From CAVWGP01 sp963754645 (lineage in GTDB: Bacteria > Pseudomonadota > Alphaproteobacteria > Bin65): 64,000 bases of DNA. The notes under the pieces are model-generated. The model had not been told where the DNA came from. It did no database searches and was given only the letters and a program-made list of their open reading frames with translations. The stretch spans positions 1,669,922 to 1,733,921 of the forward strand of contig CAVWGP010000011.1 of NCBI GenBank assembly GCA_963754645.1. The letters are read 5' to 3'. The position numbers and the translations under genes are program-made. Below are positions 8,719-17,516 of this stretch, in pieces. Each line of letters begins with the position of its first letter. Positions within the stretch are counted from its first letter, which is position 1.

Positions 8719-8829
8719 GGACAACAGGGACATCAGGGACGACAGGGACCTCAGGGACGACAGCGACGGACCTGTCCCTTGATTTGAGTCCCTGTTGTCC
8801 TTGACGTCCCTGTCGTCCCTGCTGTCGCA
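8717..8829. repeat. GGGAC 9-nt tandem array with inverted arm, copy 3
   Basis: Cores start at 8717, 8726, 8735, 8744, 8753 and 8762 (last one AGCGAC) in 9-nt phase. A GTCCCT core follows at 8774, then inverted cores at 8788, 8797, 8806, 8815 and 8824, again at 9-nt spacing. The first unit overlaps the stop codon of the preceding gene. No gene lies inside this copy. Confidence 0.92.
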
Positions 8830-8911
8830 GAAGCCGCTCCGCTCGCGCCCTTGACCGCGCCCGGCCCTGCGCCCGATCCTGGGCGTCAGCCATGAAATTG
8901 CGGGCCGGCCT

Positions 8912-10163
8912 GTGCGACTCCTTCCCAACATCCGCTACGGCACCGAGCGCTACCCGGAAAAGGTGGCGCGGCGGCTGAGGGCGGTCAATATCGCAACCTG
9001 GACCGCCGCCAGCGTTCTTGCGTTCTTCGCGGTCGTAACATTGATCGGTCCAGTTTCGGGGCGGTGGAGAATCGCGGCGGAGATCGCGGCCGTCGCAATG
9101 GTGTTCGCGGTCCTTCCGCTTCTGCACCGCTTCGGCCCTTTGGCCGCGCCGCTCGCCTTCATTGCCATCGGCTGCGCGTATCAATTCCGGGTCGCCAATC
9201 TGGTGGGCACCGGCGGCGGCAGCTACTTCTACTACTTGCTGGCCGCAGCGCTCGCCATCCTCTTTGTTGGCACCGAACGTACGCTTCTCGCTGCGGCGAT
9301 CAGCGTCCTCGCGGTCGCCTTGCTCGTCGCCGAGCACGTGATCGTGGCACCCGATACAGGGTTCGTGCCGCCGGCGATTCAGGTTTTCGTGATCTTCGTC
9401 ACCAATGTGGCGGCCAGCGCCGCGATCCTGTTTGCGATCGTGCACTATGCGATGCGACAAGTCGTGCGGGCCGAGGCTGCGGCGGAGCGCGAGTTCGCGC
9501 GCTCCGAGGCGCTGCTTGCCAATATCCTGCCGCCGCGCATTGCCGCGCGCCTGAAGGAGCGCACCGAGATCGCCGACGCCTATCCCGAAGCCTCGGTGCT
9601 GTTCGCCGACATGGCCGGGTTCACCGCGCGGGCGAGCGACACGGCGCCGGTCGATCTCGTGCGCTTCCTCAACCAGGTCTTCACCAGGCTCGACGCGCTG
9701 GTCGAGCGCCACGGGCTCGAGAAGATCAAGACCACGGGCGACGCCTATATGGTGGTGAGCGGCGTGCCCGAGCCGCGGCCGGATCATGCCGAGGCGCTGG
9801 CCGCGCTGGCGCTCGACATGCGCGACGCCTTGGCCGGGCTCGTCGATCCCAAGGGCCGCGAAGTGCCGGTGCGCATCGGCATCGCCTCGGGCCCGGTCGT
9901 CGCCGGCGTCGTCGGCGCGAAGAAGTTCTTCTACGACGTGTGGGGCGACGCGGTGAACATCGCCGTCGCGCATGGAATAGACCGGCGAGCCCGGGAAAAT
10001 CCAAGTCGCGCCCGAAACCCATGAGCGGCTCAGGGACCGGTTCGAACTCGCCGAGCGCGGCGTCATCGAGGTGCGCGGCAAGGGCGCGATGCGGACATGG
10101 TTCTTGATCGGGCGCAAGGTCGAGGAAGCGGCAGCGCACCGGCTCGCCGCCGGCTCTGCCTGA
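8912..10163 (+). CDS. membrane-anchored class III adenylate/guanylate cyclase (frameshift near the C-terminus)
   Basis: Class III cyclases make cAMP or cGMP. The N-terminal half has a cytosolic start (GTG 8912; RYGTERYPEKVARRLR) and about six hydrophobic segments (residues about 30-190). A cyclase domain follows: FADMAGFTAR (first metal Asp), FLNQVF, EKIKTTGDAYM, and IASGPVVAGVVGAKKFFYDVWGDAVNIA. The frame breaks at about 9965-9985 after NIA. The rest (GEPGKIQVAPETHERL...GKGAMRTWFL) is in a shifted frame ending at 10163, with a TAG in the transition, so more than one base is affected. Without the break the protein would be about 416 residues. It starts 83 nt after repeat copy 3. Confidence 0.85.
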
Positions 10164-10250
10164 CGATCAGCGCTTGCAAGCTGGAATGCGGCAAGGTTCC
10201 GAAGCGGCGCGCGGTGAATTTTCAGATAAAGCTAGCCGACTTAAAAAAAT

Positions 10251-10393
10251 CGTCATCCCGAGCGCAGGTTGCGCGAAGCGCAACAGCAGTCGAGGGACCT
10301 CGTGCGGACTTGCGCGTTGGCTTCGCGCGGGCATGTGCTCGTCCGCGCGAGGTCCCTCCGCTTCGCGCCTTCGGCGCTTCGGTCGGGATGACG
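10251..10393. repeat. dispersed palindromic intergenic element with 11-bp terminal inverted repeats
   Basis: CGTCATCCCGA at 10251-10261 is matched by its exact complement at 10383-10393. The interior holds a second inverted pair built on GAGGGACCTCG and CGAGGTCCCTC. The left half recurs at 43182-43247. No coding content is seen. It fills most of the 250-nt gap between two convergent genes, where such elements commonly sit. Confidence 0.8.
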
Positions 10394-10416
10394 GTCATTG
10401 TTTGTGGCGACCGAAA

Positions 10417-11001
10417 TTACCGCACCTTCACCCGGCCGACGACCGCAAATTGCCCCTCGCCACCTGGCGTGACGACGACCATCTCCGCCGTGCCGAGGCT
10501 GACGCCGGTGAGCGCCAGGATCGTCGAGCCGTGCGAGACGAGCACCAGGTTGCCGCCGCTGCGGCGCTCGCCGACCAACGCGCGCAGCGCTTGAACCTGC
10601 GCGTCGCGATTTTCCGGGCGGCCGAAGAGATTGCTGAGCGGCAGCGAAATATCCGCGCCGCCGAAAGCGATGCGCGCGGTTTCGAGACAGCGGCACCATG
10701 GGCTCGACAGCACGCGCGCAATGGCGATATTGCGGGCACGGAACGCGGCGCCGAGCGCACGGGCTTCGTCGCGACCAATCTCGATCAAGTTGCGCTGCGT
10801 CGCGCAATCTTCAAGGCGGAAGCCGTCCGGGTCGCCGACGCCGGGCGTGGTCAGGCCGTGACGCACCAGCGCCACCTGGCCGCCGCGTCGCAATGCATCC
10901 CACACCGCGTCGTTGGCGGCGGCGAGTGCCGGCCAGCTCAGCGCGGCGAGCCAGCACAATGCCGGGATGAACAGCCGCGCGAATCCGGAGCGATCGAACA
11001 T
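10417..11001 (-). CDS. histidine phosphatase family protein, exported
   Basis: This 194-residue protein has a signal peptide (residues 1 to about 28, ALAAA) followed by a histidine-phosphatase (phosphoglycerate-mutase-like) domain. The phospho-acceptor motif is VRHGLT, close to the usual RHGxT. The second catalytic His lies in VLVSHGS near residue 153. The substrate is unknown and the location is presumably periplasmic. The ATG at 11001 is supported by the signal peptide. Its 5' end was copied, with the adjacent DUF302 gene, to 14232-14312, where only a remnant of this gene survives. Confidence 0.88.
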   Translation of the reverse strand: MFDRSGFARLFIPALCWLAALSWPALAAANDAVWDALRRGGQVALVRHGLTTPGVGDPDGFRLEDCATQRNLIEIGRDEARALGAAFRARNIAIARVLSSPWCRCLETARIAFGGADISLPLSNLFGRPENRDAQVQALRALVGERRSGGNLVLVSHGSTILALTGVSLGTAEMVVVTPGGEGQFAVVGRVKVR

Positions 11002-11765
11002 GGTCCCAGCCTAGCCCGATAGCGCGCCCTTATCGACTCCATATCGCATCGGCATTTCCGCTCCGGCGACGCGTCCGCCATGGTGCGGGCGTGAGGTCGT
11101 GGAAAGCGAACTTACCTGGCTTCGCGAGACCGTCCGCCGTGCCCATCGCCCCCGCGGCGCGGCCACGACGCTCGCGAAGCCGGTCCGCCGCGCGCCGCGG
11201 CGCGATCGATCGTCAACACGAACCATGAAAGGATTTCCCATGTCGTCGCGTCTTATCGGATTTTGTTCGGCCGCGCTGCTCGCCGCCGGCCTTGCCCTAT
11301 CGCCCGCCGTCGACCTGGCCGCCGAGGGCCTGAAGCCGGCGCCCGGCGTTGCCGCCAACGGCATCGTCCGGGTCAAGAGCGCCTACGGCATGGCCGAGAC
11401 GATCGCGCGCGTCAAAGCCGATATCGCCGCCAAGGGCATCACGTTTTTCCTTGAAGTCGATCAGTCGAAGCTCGCCGGCGGCGCCGACATCAAGCTGCGT
11501 CCCTCGACCTTGCTGATTTTCGGCAATCCCGGCCTGGGTGCGCATTTCGTCACCGCCAATGCCGATGCCGGAATCGATTGGCCGGTCCGCCTGCTCGTCA
11601 CGCAGGATGACGCTGGGCAGGTCTGGGCCGTCTACACCGATTTCACCTGGATCGCCGCGCGCCACGGCATCGCGACGCGCGACAAGGAATTCGCCATGGC
11701 CTCCGCCGTCGTCGCCTCGATCACGTCGAGCGTGGCCGCGAAATAGCGCGCGCCGCCGCCGCGCC
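10921..11765. repeat. duplicated segment, copy A (phosphatase 5' end plus DUF302 gene)
   Basis: This 845-bp stretch aligns without a single indel to 14232-15076 at a constant offset of 3311. It covers the first part of the histidine phosphatase gene, the shared divergent promoter region and the whole DUF302 gene. The copies differ only by scattered substitutions, more of them in the phosphatase end and intergenic part than in the DUF302 gene. Confidence 0.9.
11240..11746 (+). CDS. exported DUF302 protein, copy A
   Basis: This 168-residue protein has a signal peptide (residues 1 to about 28) and one DUF302 domain (SAYGMAETIARVKADIAAKGITFFLEVDQSKLA, TLLIFGNPGLGAHFV). The biochemical role of DUF302 is unknown. 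The start at 11240 (AAGGA 7 nt upstream) is chosen over the ATG at 11225. In the sister copy that earlier ATG is ATA, whereas this ATG and its ribosome site are conserved. It is divergent from the histidine phosphatase gene. Confidence 0.9.
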   Translation: MSSRLIGFCSAALLAAGLALSPAVDLAAEGLKPAPGVAANGIVRVKSAYGMAETIARVKADIAAKGITFFLEVDQSKLAGGADIKLRPSTLLIFGNPGLGAHFVTANADAGIDWPVRLLVTQDDAGQVWAVYTDFTWIAARHGIATRDKEFAMASAVVASITSSVAAK

Positions 11766-11826
11766 TTCATCCTTCCTACGATCGCGAACTTGCGTTACAC
11801 TGGAGTTTATTGTCACGGAGCCTGCC

Positions 11827-12273
11827 ATGACCCGTCGTGCCATCGCTCTCATTCTCGCGTTCGCCCCGTTGCTGCTCGCGATGGCGCCGTCGCCGTCGAC
11901 CGCCCGATCGGAGCCGCGTCTGGCGCTCAAGGGCTACGATCCGGTCGCCTATTTCACCGAGGGCAAGCCGACTCAAGGCAAGCCCGAGTTCGAGACCGTG
12001 TTCGACCGGACGCGCTATCGCTTCGCCTCGGCCGCGAACATGGCCCGCTTCAAGGCCGATCCCGACAAGTTCGCGCCGCAATTCGCCGGATTCTGCACGG
12101 GTGCCATGTCGCGCGGCATGAAAGTCGAGGCCAATCCGGAGATTTGGCGCATCATCGACGGCAAGCTCTATGTCTTCGCTGGCACCAGGGCCTTCGACGC
12201 GGTGCAAGCCGAGCCTGCGGAGCTGATCGACGCGGCGCGCGAACACTGGAAGACCGCAGAGAAAACGCAATAA
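11827..12273 (+). CDS. YHS domain protein, exported
   Basis: This 148-residue protein has a signal peptide (about 1-26) and a YHS domain. The domain is seen in LKGYDPVAYFTEGKPTQG, the FDRTRYRFASAANMARFKADPDKFAPQFAGFCTGAM block, and the tail WRIIDGKLYVFAG. YHS modules are thought to bind metals and occur in copper-handling and hydroxylase proteins. Here the typical Cys/His ligands are mostly replaced, with one Cys in GFCTG. The ATG at 11827 has GGAG 8 nt upstream. It is convergent with the cyclase/TPR gene ending at 12283, only 9 nt away. Confidence 0.88.
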   Translation: MTRRAIALILAFAPLLLAMAPSPSTARSEPRLALKGYDPVAYFTEGKPTQGKPEFETVFDRTRYRFASAANMARFKADPDKFAPQFAGFCTGAMSRGMKVEANPEIWRIIDGKLYVFAGTRAFDAVQAEPAELIDAAREHWKTAEKTQ

Positions 12274-12282
12274 CGCCGCGGC

Positions 12283-14163
12283 TCATTTGACCCCGATCTT
12301 GGCGATCCCCTCGAGCAGGTAGGCTTGGTGCGCCTTGTTCTGGAAGCGCGAGCCGAGGGTCGCAACATCGAAAAAGGGGTTGAGGCGGCGAAATGCCTGC
12401 ATCGCCTGCGCCGCCTCCTGCATGCGGCCCAGCTGGGCGTAGCTGGCCGCGAGAGTGAAGTAGATAAAGGGAGCGTCGGGAAAGCGCAACGCCCCACGTT
12501 CGAGCACACGCACCGCATCTTCATGTCGGCGCGCCTGGTAGAGGGCGAGCCCATACGCAAAGACCGAGGGCGCTCTCGGATTCGGATCGAAGCGAAAGGC
12601 CATTTCGTTGGTCGTAATAGCCTCGTCGATCCTGCCGAGCCAAAGCAAAATGCCGGCGCGACCCAGCAGGTTTGCCGCGTCGTTCGGGTTTATGGCCAAC
12701 ATGCGATCGCTGGCGGCCAGCGCCAAGTCGTATTCGGATCGTAGGGTATGGGCGGAACCGACGACAGCGAGCCCTTCCAAGCTGTCGGCGTCGAGCGCCA
12801 GCGCCTTCTTGCCCAGTTCCATGGCGCGATCGGCCGCCTCGACCGGGTCTTCCGTCCAGCCAAAGCTCGCGAGGTCGAGATGGGCCCGGCCGTTCCAAGC
12901 GTAGGCGGCGGCGTAATTGGGATCGAGCCGGACGGCCTGATCGAAGAATTCGCGGGCTTCGCAATTCGCCGCCCGCGTGCTGCGTGCAAGTCGCTCGCGC
13001 CCGCGCAACACGAGGTCGTAGGCATCGAGGCTCTCGGTTGGCTTGGCCAAGACGCGCTGCTGCTCGATGCGAGTCAGGCCGGCTTCGAGCGCTCCCGCGA
13101 CCTGGCGGGTCACCAAATCCTGGACCGCGAACACGTCCTTCATCGCCTCGTCGTATTGTTGCGACCAGAGCAGCGTGCCGGTCATCGCCTCGGTGAGTTG
13201 CGCGCTGACCCGTATGCGCTCGCCGGCGCGCCGCACGCTGCCCTCGACGATGTAGCGCACGTCCAGCTCGCGGCCGATCTCGGCGGGCTTGGCGTTCTTG
13301 CCCTTGAATGGGAACACCGCATTGCGCGACATGACGGTGAGCGAGGGAAAGCGGCCGAGGGCGGAGATCACGTCCTCGGTGATGCCGTCGCTGAAATAAT
13401 CCTGCGCCGGGTTGCCGCTCTGGTTGACGAAGGGCAAGACGGCGATGCTCGGGCGCGACGATACAGGAACGGGCCTCGTCATCGTCTTGGGTTGCCGAGG
13501 ATCGACGATCGCCGCGAGCTCGGGGAGCCACCACAGAACGACCGCACCGAGCGCGAGCGACAGGACCCCCGCGGCCAGCCTGCCGAGCCATAAGGGTGTC
13601 TTTTTGACCGGAACGGGTTCGCGCGCTGCTGCAATATTTTCACCCGGCCGAAGCCAGCGATAGACGCGCACCGGCCGGGCGATGTTCTTGAGCACCTGCT
13701 CGCCCGCGTCGGCGAAGCGCGCGTCGAGCCGGTCGCGGACGTCGTCGAAGACGTGGCTCGAAACCGTTACGCCACCCGGCTCGGCGATCGCCTGCAGGCG
13801 CGCGGCGACGTTGACCCCATCGCCGAATATGTCCTCGCCGTCGATGATGATGTCGCCGAGGTTGACGCCGACGCGGAACTCGATCCGGCGATCCTCGGGC
13901 ACCTCGGCGTTGCGGGCTGCTATCGCCGACTGAACTTCTACGACGCAGCGGACTGCGTCCACGACGCTGGCGAACTCGAGGAGCAGGCCGTCGCCCGTCG
14001 TCTTGACGATGCGGCCGCCCTCCCGCTCGATCGCGGGATCGATCAAATCGCGACGCAACGATTTCAGCGCCGCCAGCGTGCCGCTCTCGTCCCGGCCCAT
14101 GAGCTTGGCGTAGCCGGCGACATCGGCCGACACGATGGCGGCGAGGCGGCGCTGTTCTTTCAT
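12283..14163 (-). CDS. class III adenylate cyclase with TolB-like and TPR domains
   Basis: This 626-residue signalling protein starts with a class III cyclase domain (residues about 5-170: RRLAAIVSADVAGYAKLM, KTTGDGLLLEFASV, GDIFGDGVNVAARL-like block). A transmembrane segment follows near 205-230. Next comes a TolB-N-like region (SIAVLPFVNQSGNPAQDYFSDGITEDV) and then TPR repeats from about 390 to the end. This is the common rhizobial and Rhodospirillales architecture of cyclases with a periplasmic sensor/TPR part. The start at 14163 gives MKEQRRLAAIV. An upstream extension into duplicated DNA is rejected because it is a non-homologous, low-complexity stretch. Confidence 0.9.
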   Translation of the reverse strand: MKEQRRLAAIVSADVAGYAKLMGRDESGTLAALKSLRRDLIDPAIEREGGRIVKTTGDGLLLEFASVVDAVRCVVEVQSAIAARNAEVPEDRRIEFRVGVNLGDIIIDGEDIFGDGVNVAARLQAIAEPGGVTVSSHVFDDVRDRLDARFADAGEQVLKNIARPVRVYRWLRPGENIAAAREPVPVKKTPLWLGRLAAGVLSLALGAVVLWWLPELAAIVDPRQPKTMTRPVPVSSRPSIAVLPFVNQSGNPAQDYFSDGITEDVISALGRFPSLTVMSRNAVFPFKGKNAKPAEIGRELDVRYIVEGSVRRAGERIRVSAQLTEAMTGTLLWSQQYDEAMKDVFAVQDLVTRQVAGALEAGLTRIEQQRVLAKPTESLDAYDLVLRGRERLARSTRAANCEAREFFDQAVRLDPNYAAAYAWNGRAHLDLASFGWTEDPVEAADRAMELGKKALALDADSLEGLAVVGSAHTLRSEYDLALAASDRMLAINPNDAANLLGRAGILLWLGRIDEAITTNEMAFRFDPNPRAPSVFAYGLALYQARRHEDAVRVLERGALRFPDAPFIYFTLAASYAQLGRMQEAAQAMQAFRRLNPFFDVATLGSRFQNKAHQAYLLEGIAKIGVK

Positions 14164-14234
14164 TCGGACGGGACCTTCGGCTTCCGCGCGCGAAGCATAC
14201 CCGCATCGCGAATCGCCGAAAAGGGCGGCGCGGC

Positions 14235-14312
14235 GAGCGACGGCCAGCCCGGCGCGGCGAGCCAGCACAATGCAGGGAAGAACAGCCGCGCAAGTCCGGA
14301 GCGATGGCGCAT
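14235..14312 (-). pseudogene. remnant of the histidine phosphatase 5' end
   Basis: Reading from the ATG at 14312 gives MRHRSGLARLFFPALCW. This matches the start and signal peptide of the intact phosphatase (MFDRSGFARLFIPALCW) at 11001. Similarity fades after about 26 codons, and no RHG motif or phosphatase domain follows. It was carried along with the DUF302 duplication and is not a functional gene. Confidence 0.8.
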
Positions 14313-14550
14313 GGCGCCAGCCTAGCCCGATAGCGCGCTCTTATCAACTCGATATCGTATCGGCATTTCCGCTCGCGCGCCGCCTCCGCCATGGTGCCGG
14401 CGTGAGGTCGTGGATAGCGAACTTACCCGGCTTCGCGAGACCGTCGGCCGCACCCATCGCCCCCGCGGCGCGGCCACGACGCTCGCGAAGCCGGTCCGCC
14501 GCGCGCCGCGGCGCGATCGATCGTCAACACGAACCATAAAAGGATTTCCC

Positions 14551-15057
14551 ATGTCGTCGCGTCTTATCGGATTTTGTTCGGCCGCGCTGCTCGCCGCCGG
14601 CCTTGCCCTATCGCCCGCCATCGAGCCGGCCGCCGAGGGACTGAAGCCGGCGCCCGGCGTTGCCGCCAACGGCATCGTCCGGGTCAAGAGCGCCTACGGC
14701 ATGGCCGAGACGATCGCGCGCGTCAAAGCCGATATCGCCGCCAAGGGCATCACGTTTTTCCTCGAAGTCGATCAGTCGAAGCTCGCCGGCGGCGCCGACA
14801 TCAAGCTGCGTCCCTCGACCTTGCTGATTTTCGGCAATCCCGGCCTGGGTGCGCATTTCGTCACCGCCAATGCCGATGCCGGAATCGATTGGCCGGTCCG
14901 CCTGCTCGTCACGCAGGATGACGCTGGGCAGGTCTGGGCCGTCTACACCGATTTCACCTGGATCGCCGCGCGCCACGGGATCAAGACGCGCGACAAGGAA
15001 TTCGCCATGGCCTCCGCCGTCGTCGCTTCGATCACGTCGAGCGTGGCCGCCAAATAG
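14551..15057 (+). CDS. exported DUF302 protein, copy B
   Basis: This 168-residue paralogue of the protein at 11240 is nearly identical. I see three changes near the end of the signal peptide (VDL to IEP) and one late Ala to Lys (HGIA to HGIK). The Shine-Dalgarno AAGGA is conserved, and the upstream ATG of copy A is ATA here, which fixes the start at 14551. Retention of an intact frame with no indels suggests a recent or selected duplication. A strong hairpin follows the stop. Confidence 0.9.
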   Translation: MSSRLIGFCSAALLAAGLALSPAIEPAAEGLKPAPGVAANGIVRVKSAYGMAETIARVKADIAAKGITFFLEVDQSKLAGGADIKLRPSTLLIFGNPGLGAHFVTANADAGIDWPVRLLVTQDDAGQVWAVYTDFTWIAARHGIKTRDKEFAMASAVVASITSSVAAK

Positions 15058-15074
15058 CGCGCGCCGCCGCCGCG

Positions 15075-15112
15075 CCGAAGATGCTCGATATCCGCAATCG
15101 GAGCATCTTCGG
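15075..15112. terminator. bidirectional intrinsic terminator hairpin
   Basis: A perfect 12-bp stem (CCGAAGATGCTC at 15075-15086 with its complement at 15101-15112) and a 14-nt loop sit between convergent genes ending at 15057 and 15139. It lies exactly where the duplicated segment stops. Confidence 0.8.
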
Positions 15113-15138
15113 AAATCGCCGCGTTTCCTGCCGGCGAT

Positions 15139-16161
15139 CTAGCGGCGCAGCTCGCGGCGCATGATGTCGGCGCCGGCCGACAGGGCCGAGAGCTTGGCCA
15201 GCGCCACGTCGCGCCGCATCGGCGCCATGCCGCAATTGGTGCAGGGCAGGAGCCTTTCCGCCGGCACGAAGGCGAGCGCGGCGCGGATCGTCGCCGCGAC
15301 TTCCGCCGGAGTCTCGATTTTGTCGGTCGCGACGTCGATGGCGCCGACCAAAACGTCCTTGCCCTTGAGCAGGCCGATCAGCTCCAAGGGCACGCGCGAG
15401 TTGTGGCATTCGAGCGAGACTTGCCCGATCTTGCTGCGCGCCAGCAGCGGAAACGTCTCGGCATATTGCCGCCACTCATTGCCGAGCGTGCCTTTCCAAT
15501 CGACATTGGCCTTGATGCCGTAGCCGTAGCAGATGTGTACCGCCGTGGCGCAGGTCAGGCCCTCCGCCGCGCGTTCGAGCGCCGCGATGCCCCACTCGGC
15601 GACGTCGCGCATGTAGACGTTGAACGCCGGCTCGTCGAATTGAACGACATCGATGCCGAGCGCCTGGAGCTCGCGCGCCTCCTCGTTGAGCGCGGCGGCG
15701 AAGGCGTGCGCGAGATCGGGCCGGCGGCGATAATGCTCGTCGGCGATGGTGTCGACCAAGGTCATCGGGCCGGGCAGGGTGAATTTCAATTTTTGCGCCG
15801 TGTGGTTGCGCGCGGTCCGCGCCTCGGCGCGGTGCACCGGCCCCTTGCGCCGGATCGGGCCGGTCACGGTCGGCACTTCGGCCTTATAGCGGTCGTTGCG
15901 GATGCCGATCACCGTCTTCTTGGCGAAATCGATGCCGTCGAGATTGGCGAGGAAGCCATGCACGAAATGGTTGCGCGCCTGCTCGCCGTCGGTGACGATG
16001 TCGATGCCGGCGTCTTCCTGCAGCTTGATGGCGAGGATGGTCGCGTCGAGCTTGCCCTGTTCGAGCGCGTCGCCGGCGAGGCGCCAGGGCGGCCACAAGC
16101 GCTCGGGCTCGGCGAGCCACAGGGGTTTCGGCAGGCTGCCGGCAATCGAGGTTTCGAGCAT
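15139..16161 (-). CDS. MetE-like cobalamin-independent methyltransferase (C-terminal-domain type)
   Basis: This 340-residue protein is equivalent to the catalytic C-terminal barrel of MetE and lacks the N-terminal half. The zinc ligands are all visible: His209 and Cys211 in HICYGYG, Glu251 in SLECHN and Cys310 in CTNCGM. ITLPGPMT-like (FTLPGPMTLVDT) and QFDEPAF blocks bind substrate. Such short 'core MetE' proteins transfer methyl groups to thiols, and the methyl donor is often not methyltetrahydrofolate. A second paralogue lies at 37468-38496. It is divergent from the flavoprotein monooxygenase gene with 116 nt between. Confidence 0.88.
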   Translation of the reverse strand: MLETSIAGSLPKPLWLAEPERLWPPWRLAGDALEQGKLDATILAIKLQEDAGIDIVTDGEQARNHFVHGFLANLDGIDFAKKTVIGIRNDRYKAEVPTVTGPIRRKGPVHRAEARTARNHTAQKLKFTLPGPMTLVDTIADEHYRRRPDLAHAFAAALNEEARELQALGIDVVQFDEPAFNVYMRDVAEWGIAALERAAEGLTCATAVHICYGYGIKANVDWKGTLGNEWRQYAETFPLLARSKIGQVSLECHNSRVPLELIGLLKGKDVLVGAIDVATDKIETPAEVAATIRAALAFVPAERLLPCTNCGMAPMRRDVALAKLSALSAGADIMRRELRR

Positions 16162-16277
16162 GGCGAACTCTCCATCGGTTCGCGCCCCAGTATGCCGCGA
16201 AAGCGCGGGCCTGGACAGCGCCGGGCTGCGACCTTTGGCTTGACGCTTTTTTGAAGATTGCGCGCGATTGTCGGCCC

Positions 16278-17516
16278 ATGGTCCAACCGCTCGACATTGC
16301 CATCGTCGGCGCCGGCGTGACCGGCCTCGCCGCCGCGATCATGCTGCGCCAAAGCGGCCATCGCGTCGCCGTCTTCGAGCGCTTCGACGAATCGCGCCCG
16401 GTCGGCTCGGGCTTGATGCTGCAGGTGACGGGCCTCGCGGCCATGGACCGCATGGGCCTGCGCGGCGCGATCGAGGCGCTCGGCTGCAAGCTCGATCGCC
16501 TCCACGGCATCACCGACAAAGGCACGACGGTGTTCGATCTCGCCTATGGCGCGGTCGATCCCGCGCTTTTCAGCCTGGGCGTGCATCGCGCCGCGCTGCA
16601 TCGCGTTCTGTGGCGCGGCTTCGAAGCCTCGGGCGCCAGCTTGGAAACCGGCTGCACCGTCGCCGCGATCGAAGCCAAATCCGACGGCCGCGCCGCGGCG
16701 ATCGACGACACCGGGCGCGCGCTGGCGAGTGCCGACCTGATCGTCGATGCCTCGGGCGCGCGCTCGCCGTTGCGCGCCGCCGTCGAAAGCGCGGCGCCGC
16801 GGCCGTTTCGCTACGGCGCGGTGTGGGCGACGGTGCCCGATCTCGGCATCGGCCCGGCCACCTTGGCGCAGCGCTTCGTCGCGGCGCGCGTCATGCTCGG
16901 CTATCTGCCGCTCGGCCGGTCCGAAGCGGGCGGGCCGGCGCTGGCGGGATTTTTCTGGAGCCTCAAGCCCGGCGAACACGCCGCCTGGCGCCAGCGCTTT
17001 TCCGAGTGGCGCGTCGAGGTCGCGGCGCTGTGGCCGGCGCTGCAGCCGGTGGTTGAGACATTCGCGGGCCCCGACGATCTCACGCTCGCCAGCTACGCCC
17101 AATTCACCGCCAAGCGGGTGGCGCGGCTCAATGTCGTGCTGGCGGGCGACGCCGCGCATTCGACTTCGCCGCAGCTCGGCCAGGGCGCCAACCAGGGCCT
17201 GATCGACGCCGTCGTTCTCGCCGATGCGCTGGCGCATGCGCGCGACATCGCCGGGGCCTTGGCGAGCTATGCCGCGACGCGGCGGCGGCACATCCGCTTC
17301 TATCAGCTTGCCGGCGCGCTGCTGACGCCGTTTTTCCAATCGGATTCCCGCGCCGCGGCGGCGGTTCGGGATCTCGCGTTCCGCCGCATGCAGTTCGTCC
17401 CCTATTTCCGGCGCGAGATGGTGCGAACCATGTGCGGATTGAAGACCGGCATTTTTTCCTCCGCAACGCCCGATGCGATCGTCAACGGCTTGGCGCGCCG
17501 CGCCGACGGAACGTGA
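16278..17516 (+). CDS. FAD-dependent monooxygenase (PHBH/UbiH type)
   Basis: This 412-residue flavoprotein has the Rossmann GXGXXG motif at the N-terminus (VGAGVTGLAAAIMLRQSGH, about residues 9-27). The second FAD-binding motif GDAAHSTSP lies near residue 290 and is followed by LGQGANQGLIDAV. It probably hydroxylates an aromatic or isoprenoid ring using NAD(P)H, but the substrate is unknown. ATG 16278 is preferred over an upstream TTG. Its stop overlaps the GTG start of the next gene (GTGA), so the two are translationally coupled and likely act together. Confidence 0.9.
   Translation: MVQPLDIAIVGAGVTGLAAAIMLRQSGHRVAVFERFDESRPVGSGLMLQVTGLAAMDRMGLRGAIEALGCKLDRLHGITDKGTTVFDLAYGAVDPALFSLGVHRAALHRVLWRGFEASGASLETGCTVAAIEAKSDGRAAAIDDTGRALASADLIVDASGARSPLRAAVESAAPRPFRYGAVWATVPDLGIGPATLAQRFVAARVMLGYLPLGRSEAGGPALAGFFWSLKPGEHAAWRQRFSEWRVEVAALWPALQPVVETFAGPDDLTLASYAQFTAKRVARLNVVLAGDAAHSTSPQLGQGANQGLIDAVVLADALAHARDIAGALASYAATRRRHIRFYQLAGALLTPFFQSDSRAAAAVRDLAFRRMQFVPYFRREMVRTMCGLKTGIFSSATPDAIVNGLARRADGT

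Larger units (their letters stand above)
14232..15076. repeat. duplicated segment, copy B (phosphatase remnant plus DUF302 gene)
   Basis: This is the partner of 10921-11765 at an exact offset of 3311. It lies just upstream of the cyclase/TPR gene start and accounts for most of the 14164-14550 region, which otherwise has no intact gene. The cyclase and YHS genes lie between the two copies. Confidence 0.9.
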
